Assembly: GCA_013398275.1 (NCBI GenBank)
Contig: VZSE01011610.1
Span: forward strand, 111,478-175,477
DNA from: Promerops cafer
Taxonomy: Eukaryota; Chordata; Aves; Passeriformes; Nectariniidae
Length of the DNA stretch: 64,000 nucleotides
Direction of reading: 5' to 3'
Shown here one piece after another: positions 25,136 to 38,524 of the stretch. Numbering within the stretch: position 1 is the first letter of the stretch; each line of letters starts with the position of its first letter. A program made the position numbers and the translations under genes. The notes beneath the pieces are model-generated. The model did not search any database. It was not told the DNA's origin and saw only the letters and a list, made by a program, of their open reading frames with translations.

Positions 25136-28131
25136 ATCACTTTCCCAGCTAAGAACTTCCTCTATTGACTTGTTTAACATTCCATTAAAGGTTAGTTGCC
25201 AAATGAAGTCCTTTTTTGTCAAATATTTATAACTGCTAGCTCATTCTTATATTCAAAGGAGTTGCTAATGCTTCAGGTTTCCTTCAAGGAAATTTTTTTT
25301 CACTACTACGCTGTTATGATTGACCTAACACGCTCACTTGTCTACAATCCTGTTCCTACCTAACTCAACAAAGCCCAGAGGAAAAATTATTAAGCTAGAC
25401 GGATAAAAAATGAGGACACCTTCCAGATAGATGCAATACCAATAGTGTATATATTTATAACTTCACTTGATGCTTGCCACCAAATGCTGACTTAACACAC
25501 ATGACTTCATGGATTACCTAATGCAGGATATGTTTGTGTACATCCAGAAGTGACATGAGAACCTGGGAATTTTAAATAGCAGCTGGACTACACTGTACAT
25601 AAACACTACTTGTGTGACAGTAGAAAAAGCTGCTGTGACACACAGCTCCGAGTTCTAGGTTCTTCCTACTTTTTTAAGCTCTCATTCTCACCTATCTGTA
25701 TTTACAAATAGATTAAACTCACTGAAAAGCTAAGAAGGAAACATCTACACGAAACAAGAACCCATTTCAAGGCCAGTGCAGTAGTAGCCTAATTATGCCT
25801 AAACTGCTGCTTGGGCACAGTTTCTTCAAAGTACTTTTACAGGTCACAAGATGCAAAATCCTATCAAAAAACACTCCAGCAGTTTGAGAGGTAACTGCCT
25901 CCTGCCTCTGTGGCCATAACACTCAGCGATGGCAGCATCTTAAGGCAGTCCAGAAGGGCCAGAGCAATTCCATTTATAGTCACAGTATCACTGGCATTGC
26001 TCCAATTCAGAGAGGGAGTCTAAAGTGGAATTTCTCGTCCATAATCTTGGCACTGTCTTCCAGAGGAGCAGGCCTTGTTCACATCCTCCCTAGGCGTGAC
26101 AGGCCACCATTTCTCTTCTCTTCTCTTTCTGTTGACCTTTCCTTCCCAGACAGAACCTTTTCCAACGCTTCAGAAATTTTGCTCTGCATGCTCTCCACTA
26201 AGGGGGGAAGAAATGGCTGGGTGCCCTGCCTTTATCAGAGTTTAATGTAAGCATTTGGGCCTCTCCAACAGCTCCCTTTTTTGCTGTTTTTCAAATGACT
26301 GGTTTTAAAAATCAAGCTAGCAAAACAGCATGGCCAACTTAAACAAATACAGGAAATAGAAAAGTAAAGGCTCTCAGAGCCACATTAACTCACCCCTACT
26401 ACACACACTGTGTAACAAGTAAAAAAAGACAGCTAATAATCCAAAATGTGTGAGGAGTGTAGGTGTGTAACTGTTACTATAGTAATCTCATTTCCATTTC
26501 CTGACTGTATTTCAGCCAGCCCACACACTTGTCTAAGGGAAAATCTGCTCCTACTCAGTCTCGTGCCCCTGTAAGAAAATCTCTAAAACAAACTGTCTCA
26601 TCAGCTTGACAGGATCAAGTCCTTCCAACTTCACCTTTCTCTCTTCTTCCTCCTACCACACTGCTCCTGCATGAGGCCTTAAAGTCCTTGAACTGGCTAA
26701 ACAGATCTGACTTTTAAGGAAATTCTGAATTTCTGGACAAGACTGTTAATCTAGAGATACTTGGTTTATCATTTCATTTTAAAAATATGCAAAGCAGAAA
26801 AGCAATAAATTCCTCCGGGGCAATGGTTAGTTAAGATACTGCATTTTCAAAGACTCTTTCAAAGCACTCTCCCTCCAAGCATAGTTAGAATAATCGCTTT
26901 CAAAAATAGAGATGATCCATCCTTCTGCTTTAAGACTGACTTTGCTAAATTCTCCAAAGTCACATGCTTGCTCAGACAACCCAAAAAGTCATTGTGCAGA
27001 CACTAAGGGTGGCAATGTATTTAAGGTAATTTGAGCCAACACCTCAAGACAAAGGTCTCCAAAAAGAGAACAGTTTACACAAGTTCTAAATGCCCTTTCT
27101 GCACAGACCTGTGACTCCAGATGATCCTCACGAGAACACAGCCACTCTATATTCATCCCAAACAGTACAGGGCAGCTACATCTTTCACATAAATAACAAC
27201 AGAGACATGCTTAAGGGAAGAGAGTTTAATTTTCTAGATTACCACACACCGAGTCTGTGTGTGCCAAACTGCAATACACTCAAGTAGGAAGTCTAGTCAA
27301 AAGCATTTCCAAACAGTCCGTTTCCCATGGAGTTGAATTACTCAGTAAAAAAAAAAAATCAGCCTAAAAATACCCTGGATATGCTAAGACAACTAGTAGG
27401 GCCCTGTGGTAAAGGCTGACAAGTGGATAGGGAGGAGGACAGGATGAGACCAGCATCCCAACCAGGTGACACACGGTCACTTGTAGAGGTGACACAAAAC
27501 CAGTGCAGCCCCTGATGCTGAGCTAACATGTCACCCCTGCTGTGCATGAATTCAGGGCAGCTAACAGCATCCGAAAACAAGCAATCAAAGTTTATCTGGA
27601 GACAAAAAGGGTGTGGTGAGTTGGAACTGATATCTTGTTAGATTTGAAGGAACTGGAGAAGGAAAAAAAAAGAGAGAATACAACTTAGTGTGTCTTAGGG
27701 TTACAGATAGAGAAGGAAACAGACATGTTGATTCTTCAAACACTGAAGTTAACTGAGGCCTTTACTGACACAAAACTATGTATTTATAGATGCTTATGTT
27801 CGAAGAATTTCACATTCCAAATGGGCATTATGAGATAACACCCTAATCCCTTTGAATCTACCGCATAGTTTTAACCTATTGGATTCTCTGACTAACTGGG
27901 TTCCAAAGAAATTTGTCATTTCTAACCATCTTCTCCTTCCTTCCCTTCTGCATGATGAAATCCCAGCACTCAGAAATTAACATCCTACAGAGCTCCCCAC
28001 CTTGCTGAGACTTTTCCCTTCCACCTGACATGGCACACACATCCCACAGAAACTCCGAGAGAAGCTCTTTGGAAGAACACAGACAGGAGTGCAGTACCAA
28101 GACTACAAACCCAAGCTCTTTGGAGCGTTAC

Positions 28132-28467
28132 CTGGCAGGCAGTTGCACTCGAAGGTGAAGTCACTGGTTTGGTGGCAGGTGCCCCCATTCATGCAGGGTG
28201 ACGGGGAGCAGGGCACATACACGCTCTCGCAGCGGTGCCCTGTGTACCCTGGCTTGCACTGGCATCGGTAGGAGCCGGGCAGGTTGACACAGGTGCCACC
28301 GTGCTGGCACAGGCCTGGCGTGGCACATTCATTCACATCTATCTCACACTTCTGGCCAGTGTAGCCCGCCAGGCAGGTGCAGGAGAACTTATTTCCAGAC
28401 ACAGTGCATGTACTTCCATTGGCACAAGGTTGAGATGTGCAGGCATCAATCCACTGGCATTCCTTTC
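28132..28467 (-). CDS. NOTCH2: NOTCH2 exon 4: end of EGF3, EGF4, EGF5, most of EGF6
   Basis: This 336-bp exon has an acceptor TAAAG at 28468-28469 and a donor GTAACG at 28131, phase 1 at both ends. It reads GKECQWIDAC (EGF3 end into EGF4), CANGSTC, GYTGQKCEIDVNEC (calcium-binding EGF5), CQHGGTC, GYTGHRC, then SVYVPC, SPSPCMNGGTC and CNCLPG of EGF6. O-fucose consensus sites occur in EGF4, EGF5 and EGF6 (Thr before the third Cys). In human, exons 1-4 are the part duplicated in the NOTCH2NL genes. The frame is fully open. It covers about residues 139-251. Confidence 0.97.
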
Positions 28468-29154
28468 CTTTAGGAAATCAAGACAGATTAACAAAAAGTT
28501 ATTTCTGTGGAAAACAGTATTTCTTCTATGCTGCCTGAAAATTTTTTACTGAACTAAATCTTTACATTACTACAGGAAAACTGATGTCTGCATTTTACCG
28601 TATTATATCTGAAATGGAAATGCATTTGTGGTTACAGTATGAAGTCATTTACCAGGTTTCAGCAAGATACAGAATGCTGTGATTTATAAAAATGATCTGA
28701 AGTCATACTACACACACAGACCGTCACTCTTCTTCTACCTCCCCTTCAAGAGTGAAAAGAATAAATTTCCATGCTTCCCCTCGGGCATCAAAATATTGTT
28801 TTCCCATAGAAAGATTTTGCTGGCCAAATTTGCTTTTTTTTTTTTTTTTTTTTAATCTCAAAACTAGACTCTGAATTCAAAGTGTAACAGCCACTCCAGA
28901 GTAGTTTCTGCATTCAGTTTTCCCATGTGGACAACCCCACAAGATCCAAATATTTTTCTGCTTACGTGTAAAGGGTAGGGAGTCTGATTCCCTATTCCCC
29001 TTTGCTTTTTTTGGTCATGAAGTCATTTAGACTTCCTCTCATTTCCTGTGCTGGAGCTAGAAAATTTGAGAGTATATTACAACTGCCCCAGAACATTCCA
29101 GGGTGAAGCTGTTCCCAAAGGAGGGGGTCTGGAGGCACAAAGGCAGAAGCCCAC
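28468..29154 (-). other. NOTCH2: NOTCH2 intron 3
   Basis: A 687-base intron with a run of 20 T on the plus strand (28834-28853). No other feature is seen. Confidence 0.88.
28834..28853. repeat. Homopolymer (T)20
   Basis: An uninterrupted run of 20 T on the plus strand in NOTCH2 intron 3. On the gene strand it is poly(A), far from either splice site. Confidence 0.95.
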
Positions 29155-29414
29155 CTGTGAAACCTGGAAGACAGACACACTCATATGTGTCCTGGCCGTG
29201 AGGGTGACAAGTGCCTCCATTCAGGCAGGGCTGGGACACGTAGCAGAGATGAGATTCTGAGTACTGACATTCCTCCCCTGTGAATCCTGGAGCACACTTG
29301 CAGGTTGGTTTTCCTATCAGGGATGCAGCTTCACAGGTTCCCCCATTCTTACAGGAATTGCTTTCGCAGGGGTTTCTGTACTGACAGTAGTCTCCAAGAA
29401 AGCCTTCTCGACAC
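29155..29414 (-). CDS. NOTCH2: NOTCH2 exon 3: end of EGF1, EGF2, most of EGF3
   Basis: This 260-bp exon enters in phase 2 (AA|G, Lys) after CTTGCAG and leaves in phase 1 before GTGGGC. It reads CREGFLGDYC (end of EGF1), YRNPCESNSC, KNGGTC, APGFTGEEC of EGF2, then HLCYVSQPC, NGGTCHPHGQDTYEC and LPGFTG of EGF3. EGF2 and EGF3 hold O-fucose consensus sites (C-KNGGT-C and C-LNGGT-C). It is moderately diverged from human NOTCH2 with all cysteines kept. Because its phases differ, skipping this exon alone would shift the frame. It covers about residues 52-139. Confidence 0.97.
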
Positions 29415-30758
29415 CTGCAAGAGAGAAGAAATTAATTGCAGCGGTCCCTCCTGAAGCCCTGCTGTTCTGGGAAGATTCCAGGAATGAAGTCCCATGACCA
29501 CCAAAAGTCTTGAAGTTTTCCATAATTGATGGCGACACTACCAAACCTAAAGGCTGATGTTGCACGTGTATCAGGGACTTCTATGGGACTGTCTCAAATG
29601 AGACCACTGAAAACCTAAGTGCAAATGGTGAAATCCCTCATTGCAAAATAAATACCACATTCAATCAGAGCAGTATCAAATGCAGAACCTCGTTTTTGCA
29701 CTTCCCTTCAAAACTTCAGTAAAAGCCTAAGTGTTAAAGAACTGCTGAGTAACAATTACTTGCACCCACTCCCATTCTAACAAGCACCCTTTTTTAGAAG
29801 AAAATCAAGCAGTTTAATAAGGCATTAACACCAGGTATTATCCATCTTCCAAGAATATTTATAAACATTGTACAAATGCAGTGTCTGGGGACCTGGAGAT
29901 CTGTAGCAGATCTTTCTCCACAGGGCTCCCGTGAGACAGGAATACACTGTTATCCTCATGCTGATAAGTGCATCTGGGACTGGGACTCGCTGAAGCCTGC
30001 ACTCAAATAGCAACACAAGCACTGCAGTCAGGTCTCCCACGCCCCTGGCGAGCACCCTAACGACAAGGTCATTGTTCCTCTGTCTCCCACAGAAAAACGA
30101 GTACACACACACTATCTACAACCAGGGCAGTATTTTATACAAAGATCTCCAACTGCAGAATAATTGCAGTTACTTCTCTCTAACCTAAACTTATGTCAAT
30201 ACAGTCTGACTATGCTTGTCAGCTGTAATCCATCTTTGAACTGGCCTTTGTACTACAGATTTACCATTTAACTTCCAGAGACAGAGGATCCAGGCAAGCA
30301 AGCCTGCAAAGCCCACCTCCGTGCCCCCCCCCCAGTTCCATTGGCTTCTATCACGTAGGAGAAAGCTGCAAGGGTGCATACTGTATAAAAATAACACCTA
30401 GCACACAGGACTGTCCCCTTGCAGCTCCTTCAGTAGTGCACAGCTGCCTGCTATAACTGGTGAGTAACCCAAGAGACAGCCCAAGAGAACACGTATTTCG
30501 TTGTAAGAAAAAAAACAAAGCGGAGATGAACATTAGATATGCTTTGCTCCAGATCAGGAAAGGGGCAATTATTAAATCAGTGAGTTACTCATATCTGAAG
30601 GGAGGAGATTCCAACTGCAAGAAATACACACACAGTCTCTAGTCCTCAAGCAGGAATGTCAGAGTAAAGAGAATGCTTTTTTCCTTATACACTGAAAAGT
30701 GTATGGTAGATGGGAGGGGGGAAAAAAGCAAAACCACATAAACAACAACCACCAGCAT

Positions 30759-30773
30759 AAAAAAAAAAAAAAA
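30759..30773. repeat. Homopolymer (A)15
   Basis: A run of 15 A within a wider A/C-rich stretch (about 30720-30800) just upstream of the CR1 fragment. Confidence 0.92.
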
Positions 30774-30839
30774 TCACAACAAAACCCCACAACTAACCAA
30801 ACAGGAACTAAAAATCAGTTGAAAAATCAAAGAATGGAC

Positions 30840-31775
30840 ATGAAGTTGTGTTAAACAGAATCCTACAGGAATCTGCCTTTGTTCCTATGCTATTCAACAC
30901 ATCTATTGATTATTAACAATGGAAAACATCAATGCTGGTCAAATATATAGGTAGGAGAGAAGACAAGTTCTTGATAAGAGAGTAGCAACGTGCTTAACAA
31001 GGCAGTCAGCATCCAAAATGCACTTTAGCACTGCAAAGTCATACACCTAGAAACAAAACATATAGGGCATCCCCCCCCAAAATGGAAATTGAGCTGGGAA
31101 CAACATACTTGCTTTGGGGATTCCTAACAGCCAGATAAATGTGAATTCCTAGTGTGACAGTTTGGCCAGGAATACTTTACATGTACAAACAGCAAATACC
31201 AAGTAGGAATAAATGAGATTATGCTACACCTAATAAATGCTTGGTAAAGCCACAACATCAGTTCTGCTGTTTGCTCTTTAAGAGGGGAGAGCTCAAATGA
31301 ATTCAAAGAAGCCAACAGTAATGATTAATAGAAAACTCTGGCCACAATGAAAAGGCTCAGGTAGCTCAGTCTATTTAGCAAAGGGAAAAGGGAACAAGAC
31401 AGTTAATGAAAAGCTATGTGTGCCCACTATGAAACACGGATTTAACAATAATTCCCAATCTAGAAGATCTGGGATAACAGAACTGAGCATTTAAAACTTT
31501 AAGCTAGATGAATTCAAATTAGAAATAGGGTAATATCTTTATTTTCAGACACAGACTTATACACAGTCTCTCAGCAGCAGAGAGAAACAACTGGAACAAC
31601 GCATTTAAGGTTGTAGTGGAATTTCTCCATCATTCATGCTTGTTTAAAAGAACACCAGGATTGGCTGTTTCAGGGAGAGTATGCACGCTAGTTCAAACAA
31701 AGCTATTCAGAGAGGTTATTATCCAAGTTATGCAAGGGGTCATTACTAGATGACCACAACTGTTTTTTCTCATGT
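30840..31775 (+). mobile_element. Ancient CR1-type LINE fragment, 3' portion
   Basis: Read on the plus strand, this stretch lines up in order with the CR1 consensus as I remember it from sauropsid genomes. It starts with the reverse-transcriptase-coding passage around CTATTCAACACATCTATTG and AATGCTGGTCAAATATATAG. Then come the region around AAAGTCATACACCTAGAAAC, the GAAAAGGCTCAGGTAGCTCA and CAGTCTATTTAGC block, and TTAAGCTAGATGAATTCAAA. The 3' end has GTGGAATTTCTCCATCA, GATTGGCTG, CTAGTTCAAACAAAGC and TACTAGATGACCACAA. It is full of substitutions and indels, has no open frame, and lacks the 5' part and the terminal octamer repeats. It is inert and opposite in orientation to NOTCH2. The exact ends are uncertain by some tens of bases. 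Confidence 0.82.
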
Positions 31776-33275
31776 TAAAATTTATTAATTAGCTTTAGCC
31801 ATCTGTCTAAAGCAGGAAAGTCATATGTGCATAATTGTAATTTACCATTGCCCACACCCAAATTAGGCTTCTTTCACCATACCTTAATACTTTCAACTTC
31901 ATACCCAAGAACAGACATGAAAGGAGAGATTTTGCAGGGCAAGGCAGGATTAATAGAGTCACAGAAAGCAAATCCTGAGACAATAGCAATGCAGAATATC
32001 CTCTACCTCCTGTGCCATCCTCAGTGTAACAGCCCAAGGCTGTGGGTCAGCATGAGCCGCAGCCACATCACACGAGAGGCAGTCTTGGGCTATTCTGGGC
32101 CTAAACCACACAGGCCATAAGCTTCCTTTAACATCCAAAATCTCTCCTTGCTTTGGGTTGGAAACCAGTCCAAACGCCAGCGGGCTACAGCACGGCTTTG
32201 TAGAAGCTGGATCACATCGAGATCTGGCACCCAGCAGAGACAGCTGTGCCAGGAGCTGGAGCTCTGCTCGACTCCCACGGCACTGGAGCCTGCACACAGA
32301 GCTCTGCCTCTGCTCAGAGGCCAGCTGGGCAACCACAGCTAAGTCATGTCTCTGGACATTGATGGGCAGCTGATGGCTGTGTAAAGACAAGCTGAACTTC
32401 AGTCCCAGAAGTCTCACAAGATTTGGTTCTAGGGATTTCTCCTGGTTTCATCACCACACCATGCTCCTCAGACAGCACAGCACATGCACTTGCAGTTCTC
32501 TTTACCATGAAAGAAAGAGCAACAAACCAGAGCTTCACAGAACCCAACCTAGGCCATCTCATCAGAGCTCCTCCAACACCACCCACTCCACCAGCAACTA
32601 CAAAATAAACCAAAACACAACTAGAATTTAAGTGCTAAAGTGCTTTTTCATTGAAAGGCTGTAAAGCAAACCAGAAAGTCTAGAGGAACATCTCATGTTT
32701 TGTCCACAAGTAAATAAATCCCCAAAATATGTCTTCTCTCCAACCCCTAACACTCAGGGATGCTGGAAGGTGCATTTAACTGTTGCCCTTAGACAAGAGG
32801 GAGAAGGGAGCCTAAACACTGATTAAGAGTATTGCTGGTATGAATTAAGAGGAAAGCTGAGATATGTGCTCTGAGACAACCATCACCCACAAACAGCCCA
32901 GCATTTTGTACACAAATGTTCTGGTACAAAGTTGAAGAGCACTCCAAGACCAGGCTTGTTCTGGTATCTTCTGAGGCTAATCAGAAAAACATGAGGGAGC
33001 GCTCCCGACAGGGAACAGCAAAACCTCTTTTAACTTTAGCTCTTTTTATTTGGAAGAAGGAACATGACTGCCTGTGGAAAGATGGTAAGTCAGGTGTCCA
33101 TGGCCCTTGGACCCACCATTTTGTTCTCCTCCTGGAGAAGTGCTTGGTCACAGAGTTACGCAATTTTGCCCTCCAGCAATTCAGCGCAATCCTTTTCGAA
33201 TGTTAAAGAACAAAAAACCTACAGTCCAGATTTTCAACCATGTCTCCTGTCAAAAACATTTCTAGGCACATATAC

Positions 33276-33295
33276 TAATTTAATTTAATTTAATT
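33276..33295. repeat. Microsatellite (TAATT)4
   Basis: Four perfect TAATT units in tandem in NOTCH2 intron 2. Confidence 0.93.
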
Positions 33296-36200
33296 CTAAA
33301 TGTTGGTGTAGACAAAATTACAAATATTTGCTCCTGATTCATGTTGGGCACCACGTTGTTTCTCTAAAAACAGAGGCAAACATTGAAAACATGCAGTCTA
33401 AGTCCAGACTTTTTTAAAGGATATGATTAAACTCAACAGCATCTCCAGCTTCCCACCACCCCTGCTCTGCTCTCATCCCAACCCACTCTTTCAAGTTCTC
33501 TTTAGGAGAGGAAAAAAAGACCCTACTTGTCTACAGAGCAGCTTAAAATTGTAGCAGCTTGTGTCAGCTCCAAATGACATGATCAGAACAGGAAACCAAA
33601 TCTTTTCCAAATAAAAGCCACTGTTTCTCCTCAGTTTTCCATCTAACACTCAGAAAAAGAAACAGGAAGATGAAGTTTGTTCTGGCACTTTCTGGAAGCA
33701 CATGAGGTCTCAGCCTACTTCAACAGGAATTTAATCTTTTAAGAACAAATTTCACATACAACTTAATTCAAATCATGATTTCTGAAAGCTAGAGAGTTTG
33801 AAATGGGAAAATGTCCTGTGGGCTGCATCAGCTATGCAGCTGCTTCTAATTAAAGCTTCTCCTTTACTCTCTCTGGGCTACTTTCCAGCACAAATACTTC
33901 AGAGCTCAGCCTTTTTTTTTTTTCCCCTCCTCCTTTTCAGCTCCAGCCTGCATTTGCCTTAGCTCAGGCTCTCATGGAGCTAAACAAGAGACGTAGAAAC
34001 AAAACAAAGGTATTTATCCAAATTTGAAGTATCCACGAATCCAGAGAGCTGCATTCATTCTAACAACCTAATGCTGCAAATCAAAGTAGAAGACTCACAA
34101 AAGCTGTGCTTTTGGCTCTTCTGCCACAAAACTACATCGAAGTTACCTTCCAAAACTTAGTTCTCTCCTGCTTTCAATAGACTTCTGGAAAATGTGTCTG
34201 GTCTGTTGGAAAAACTTCCTCATCTGCTTTACTATATTTGCCTGGGCACATTCATAAGACAGTCTCTTCAAATGCACCTTATAGACAATTTTAACCAGAC
34301 TTCCAGATGTTAGATTTTCATGGGAGTTTTCTACTCAAGCCCATGATATCATCTGGAGATGCACAGAAGAAAGCAGATGGTTTTAATTTAAAAAGCGAAG
34401 GGAAGAATTTCCTCGTAGTCCTGCTTCTCCCCCCTCCAACCCAACACTCCCTCCACTTTGATTGGAAGATGCTTCATTGAAGAGGGTAAAAAATTCCGTC
34501 TGATGACTAACGCGAGAAGGGTCCCAGCTATTTTGTTACAGATTTTAACCAGACTTCCCTCTGGCTCCCGGGTTCTGACTCCCACACCTACAGCTCCTCT
34601 CAGGAGGGAGAACAGGATTCTCTGGTTAGCTTTACAAACGCTCCTTCCCATGTCTCAAGGCGCCCATTTATGCGTCATACTTTGAATGCAAACGATGGGA
34701 TGGGACGGCCTCCCTGCCCTGCCTTTAAAGCAGCACACAGCTATTGTTCCCAGCCCACAGAAAGTGCCTCTGCACAGAGCCACTCCACGGTGCTCCAGGC
34801 AGCAGCAGCCACAGTCTGAACAGACAGGGTTTAGTTCAGCATTTTTTGCCCGGCAGAGCTCTGAAGAGCTTTTGGTGCACACAGGTAACTCACAGTAAAA
34901 AATTACTACTGAAAATCACTACTCTGTTCCCAGAATCTATGCTAGCAGTGCATGTACTCTCCCCTTTTTCCTCTGTCCTGGTCTCAAGGGTCTCCTTTAA
35001 CTTCTGAAAGGAGACAGAAGGAAACAGAAAAGGGCAGACCATTCTCAGAAAGGGACAACTTCTCAACTTCTGCATTTAGCCTCTTCTGGAAAACTCTCAG
35101 ACCTCATCCTGCTAACAAGGTCTCCTATGGGTATTCCCCATTCACTAGCCTAGGAGTGATTAGTCTCTCGAGACAGATCCTAAGCAGATATCAGCTGCAG
35201 TCTCAGAAGCAGTTCTGCAGTCTTGGATTTTGCCTTCAGCCCCAGAAGTCCTCTTAAATCCAAGTTAAAATTAATTTATGAAAGTCCATCTTGAAGGAAA
35301 GGTAGGTCAAAGACCTTCCAAGGGATTTGAAGTTACGGGCAGCTGGAATTAGGATAGAAGCCCCTTACTGCCATGCCATTGCTGCTTTGAGTTCAGCATT
35401 TTTTGGAGGTCCTCCTGTTGCCAGTCTACACATAAGACGCAGAAAGTGTATCATGCTATGGAAAAGGTGCACAAACTTCAGCACACGGTGAGAGAAACAC
35501 TGCTCACTAAAGAGACAGAGGCACACAAAGCTGTACAAACCCCAGCAGCCTGGGGCATGAAAGGATGTGCTGAAGGGGACTGTCCTTTTGGCACTCCAGC
35601 ATCCCCATTTGACTAAGCACAGCTCTGAGGTTTTTTACACCATCAGGAGTAACAGAAGACCTTAGTGTTAAAGCAGTACTTGGTTTCACAGAGGTACAGC
35701 TATCCCTTCTGGATACACAAATTGCAACAGTCCTAAGGTCAAAAACTCAGTTGTCAAAGCCTGCCAAGCACAAGAAGTAGCAAGGCCCAGTTTCCTCCCT
35801 AAACCTTGCAGCACTCCCTTCCCACTTCTGCTTCTCTCCCTGGCAGAGTCTTGCTTCTGCTCCCTGCCACTGGGATGGGAAGTTGGGAGAGGTCACAGCT
35901 GGTGGAACACAGGGAAATCAGTTAAGAGACTCTCCGCTCTAGGGCCCTGCCCCATTCCAAGCAGGGGCACTGCCCAATCCTACATCCACCTGCAGTGGAG
36001 CAGATCTTTGTGCTCAGAAAACAGCAGGCAGCGATGCCAAAATCTCTGCTCCGCTTGTCCTTGAAACAGCTCCCTGTGCCCACACCTTCCTTCCCAGCCT
36101 GCTGCAACTGCAGAAACGCTGCAAGTTCACAGCACTGCCCCATGGATCCTTCCCACTACTGCTTCCCAGTCATCCAGCAGCAGGGAGACAAGAAATTGCT

Positions 36201-38508
36201 TTGCTGTGATGGTCACAATCAGCATTAAGCAACAAGGAACTGTTACCATGCTTCTCTTTGGATATGAGAGGATACAAGAAGGCTCCTTCATGTTTGACAC
36301 CTCAATGTGTAAAAAGCTGCCTGGAGATGCTTTGAGGGAAAAAAAAAACCCACCCATCACAACAACAAAACACCCATCACAGTGCAAAGCAAAGCCAAAC
36401 TCCAAACTGAACCTGCCTTTTGTCAAAGCAGGACCAAGAAAGCTTGGAAGGATGGGTCCCCTTCACTGCTGCTGCAGATACAGACATATTCTGTGGAATA
36501 AGGCCTGCATCCTCACCATGAGAGTCGCTGAATGAATGCAGAAAAGAGCTCTCACACAAGAAAAATCTGTCTTTGGAAGATGCAAACACAGGAATGTGTA
36601 ATTTTCTAAATATAAAATCAAGGTCAGAGGAGGTCAGTAACTTTATCGAGCAGTGCCACAGAATGACAGCCATGGCCAGCAGCGTCACCAGGGGAACAGA
36701 GCTACTTAAAGGGCGCTCACAGGAGCAATCTGATAAAGCTCCAACCCCGGCTTCCTTACAAGGGTCACAATCACTGTTCCTGTAACAGATGCCAGATACA
36801 CCATCATAAAGGTTTCTTAGCAGAAAACCAGCTTTCTCTATTAATGGAGTAGAGCTACAGAATTTTCAGATGAAGGAAGCTGCTTCAGCAATATGCTGCC
36901 ATCCACTGCTGGGCCAAATATCTAGACTAGGTGTTTTGTTATCAGTACTTAGTCATATCTTATCACATTTGGTTATTGCTGATGCAGGTTCTCCCTCAGC
37001 AGTTCACCTAGGAGACAGCAAGACTGATGGGATGGCCTGACCACACACTACAACAAACAACTCAGCCAAGAGGAGATACAGAAAGAGGAAGACAGCCTGT
37101 TAAAATAACTTATTGCCCAGCAGAGGAATGGGTATGCAGATAACTTTAAGAGGGGTGGAGATGCTGCTAATCATTGAGAGATCCTGCAGACTCAGAAGCC
37201 AAGCCACTTGCTTTAGTAATAAATTCAGTTTCCTGAGCAAAACATTTCTACTCTCACAACCATCAAAAATTCAGAAAATCATTTAGGTTACTAAACCAGA
37301 GACAAAGTTCCCCTATTCAGAGTTCCTCATAGTGCAGGAAAGAAAAAAAAAGTTAAAACCAAAACAGGATGCTTAGAATCAGCTTGCTAAAGGTAGAGAC
37401 TCCACAATTGAGGTGAGTTTTGCTACTTTTTTCCTTCCTTTCTGCAAAACTGTTCTTGAGCCAGAACTAAAAGACACTTAGTAATCTCTGTATACAGCTC
37501 TTTGTTAGCCTTTCCAACTAATACAGCACCTGCAAAGGAACTGAGCTGTTTCTTGAAGGAGGGGTCGGTTTAAAACCTGCAAGAACAGTTTGCACAACAA
37601 GGAGGAAGGCGACATTATTATTGTAAATGTGTGCTAAAAAAATATAACAGTGGTCAAAGCTGCCATTGTAATGAGGGAAATGTGTCAAGATCTGGACTGC
37701 ACTACAAATAGTGCAGAAGTTAATCAGATGAACCAACTTGGGCTGTAAAAAACAATTGTTAAGACATGGTTAAGAGGAACGTGCAAGTTGGAGAAAACGT
37801 CCTGAGGAAGGTAAAAGCAGCACTGACATCAATATCAGTCTTGTTTATTACCTTTATTGTGACCTACACACATTGGCTCCAGACTAACATGCTTAAGTAC
37901 ACATCAGAAGGACCTACAGAAGACCCCTATTTCTTGTTTTAGTCTTAAAATACAAGTGAAAAGCAGGAAAAGTTCCTGCTCTCTTTTCAGAAGGGCAGCT
38001 CCTTTAAGCTGTCATCAATATAAAAGCATGGAAAGGAAAAGAATAGGAAGCAGCAAGAGTTAGAAACTTTGAAAGAAACTTACAGGGAATAACAAGTTAC
38101 ATATTTGCTTTTCTGTGGCCTTTCTGCATGTCAGGTATTGATTTGAACCTGAGGAGATCCTCAAATTAGATTATTATTTCCCCTTTGTGTGCCACAGGTG
38201 CAATTTAAGTACATCGAGCTCTATGTACCACATTAATAGAGAACTAAATGTTGTGGTTAGGGAAGATGGAAGTGTAGAGAAGTGTGAGGAACAGAGCTCT
38301 GTGTTAGCCAAGCTAAATCAACAGGAGAAAATTCACTAATATTTAAAGAATGCTGGCACTAAGACAATGTCTTAGCATGCTAGAAAATGACACAACTTGA
38401 ACTGATGAAGTAAACAACCTCTAGAAAATAATCCAGTTACTGCAGACGTAGTAAATTAACCAAGCCAAACAAAGAGGATTCATCTTTTGGTAAAATAGCA
38501 CTTCATTT

Positions 38509-38524
38509 AAAAAAAAAAAAAAAA
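38509..38524. repeat. Homopolymer (A)16
   Basis: A run of 16 A on the plus strand in NOTCH2 intron 2. No element boundary is recognisable beside it. Confidence 0.93.

Larger units (their letters stand above)
22297..28131 (-). other. NOTCH2: NOTCH2 intron 4
   Basis: A 5.8-kb intron. It holds an A/C-rich low-complexity stretch (23534-23596) and two AT-rich, homeodomain- and POU-motif-containing stretches (about 23040-23180 and 25085-25220) that could be conserved elements. I recognise no gene, transposon or RNA gene. Confidence 0.83.

Noticed and set aside
30687..30704. Perfect 7-bp hairpin with GAAA loop
   Set aside because: Too short to be significant in 64 kb and in no transcript context.
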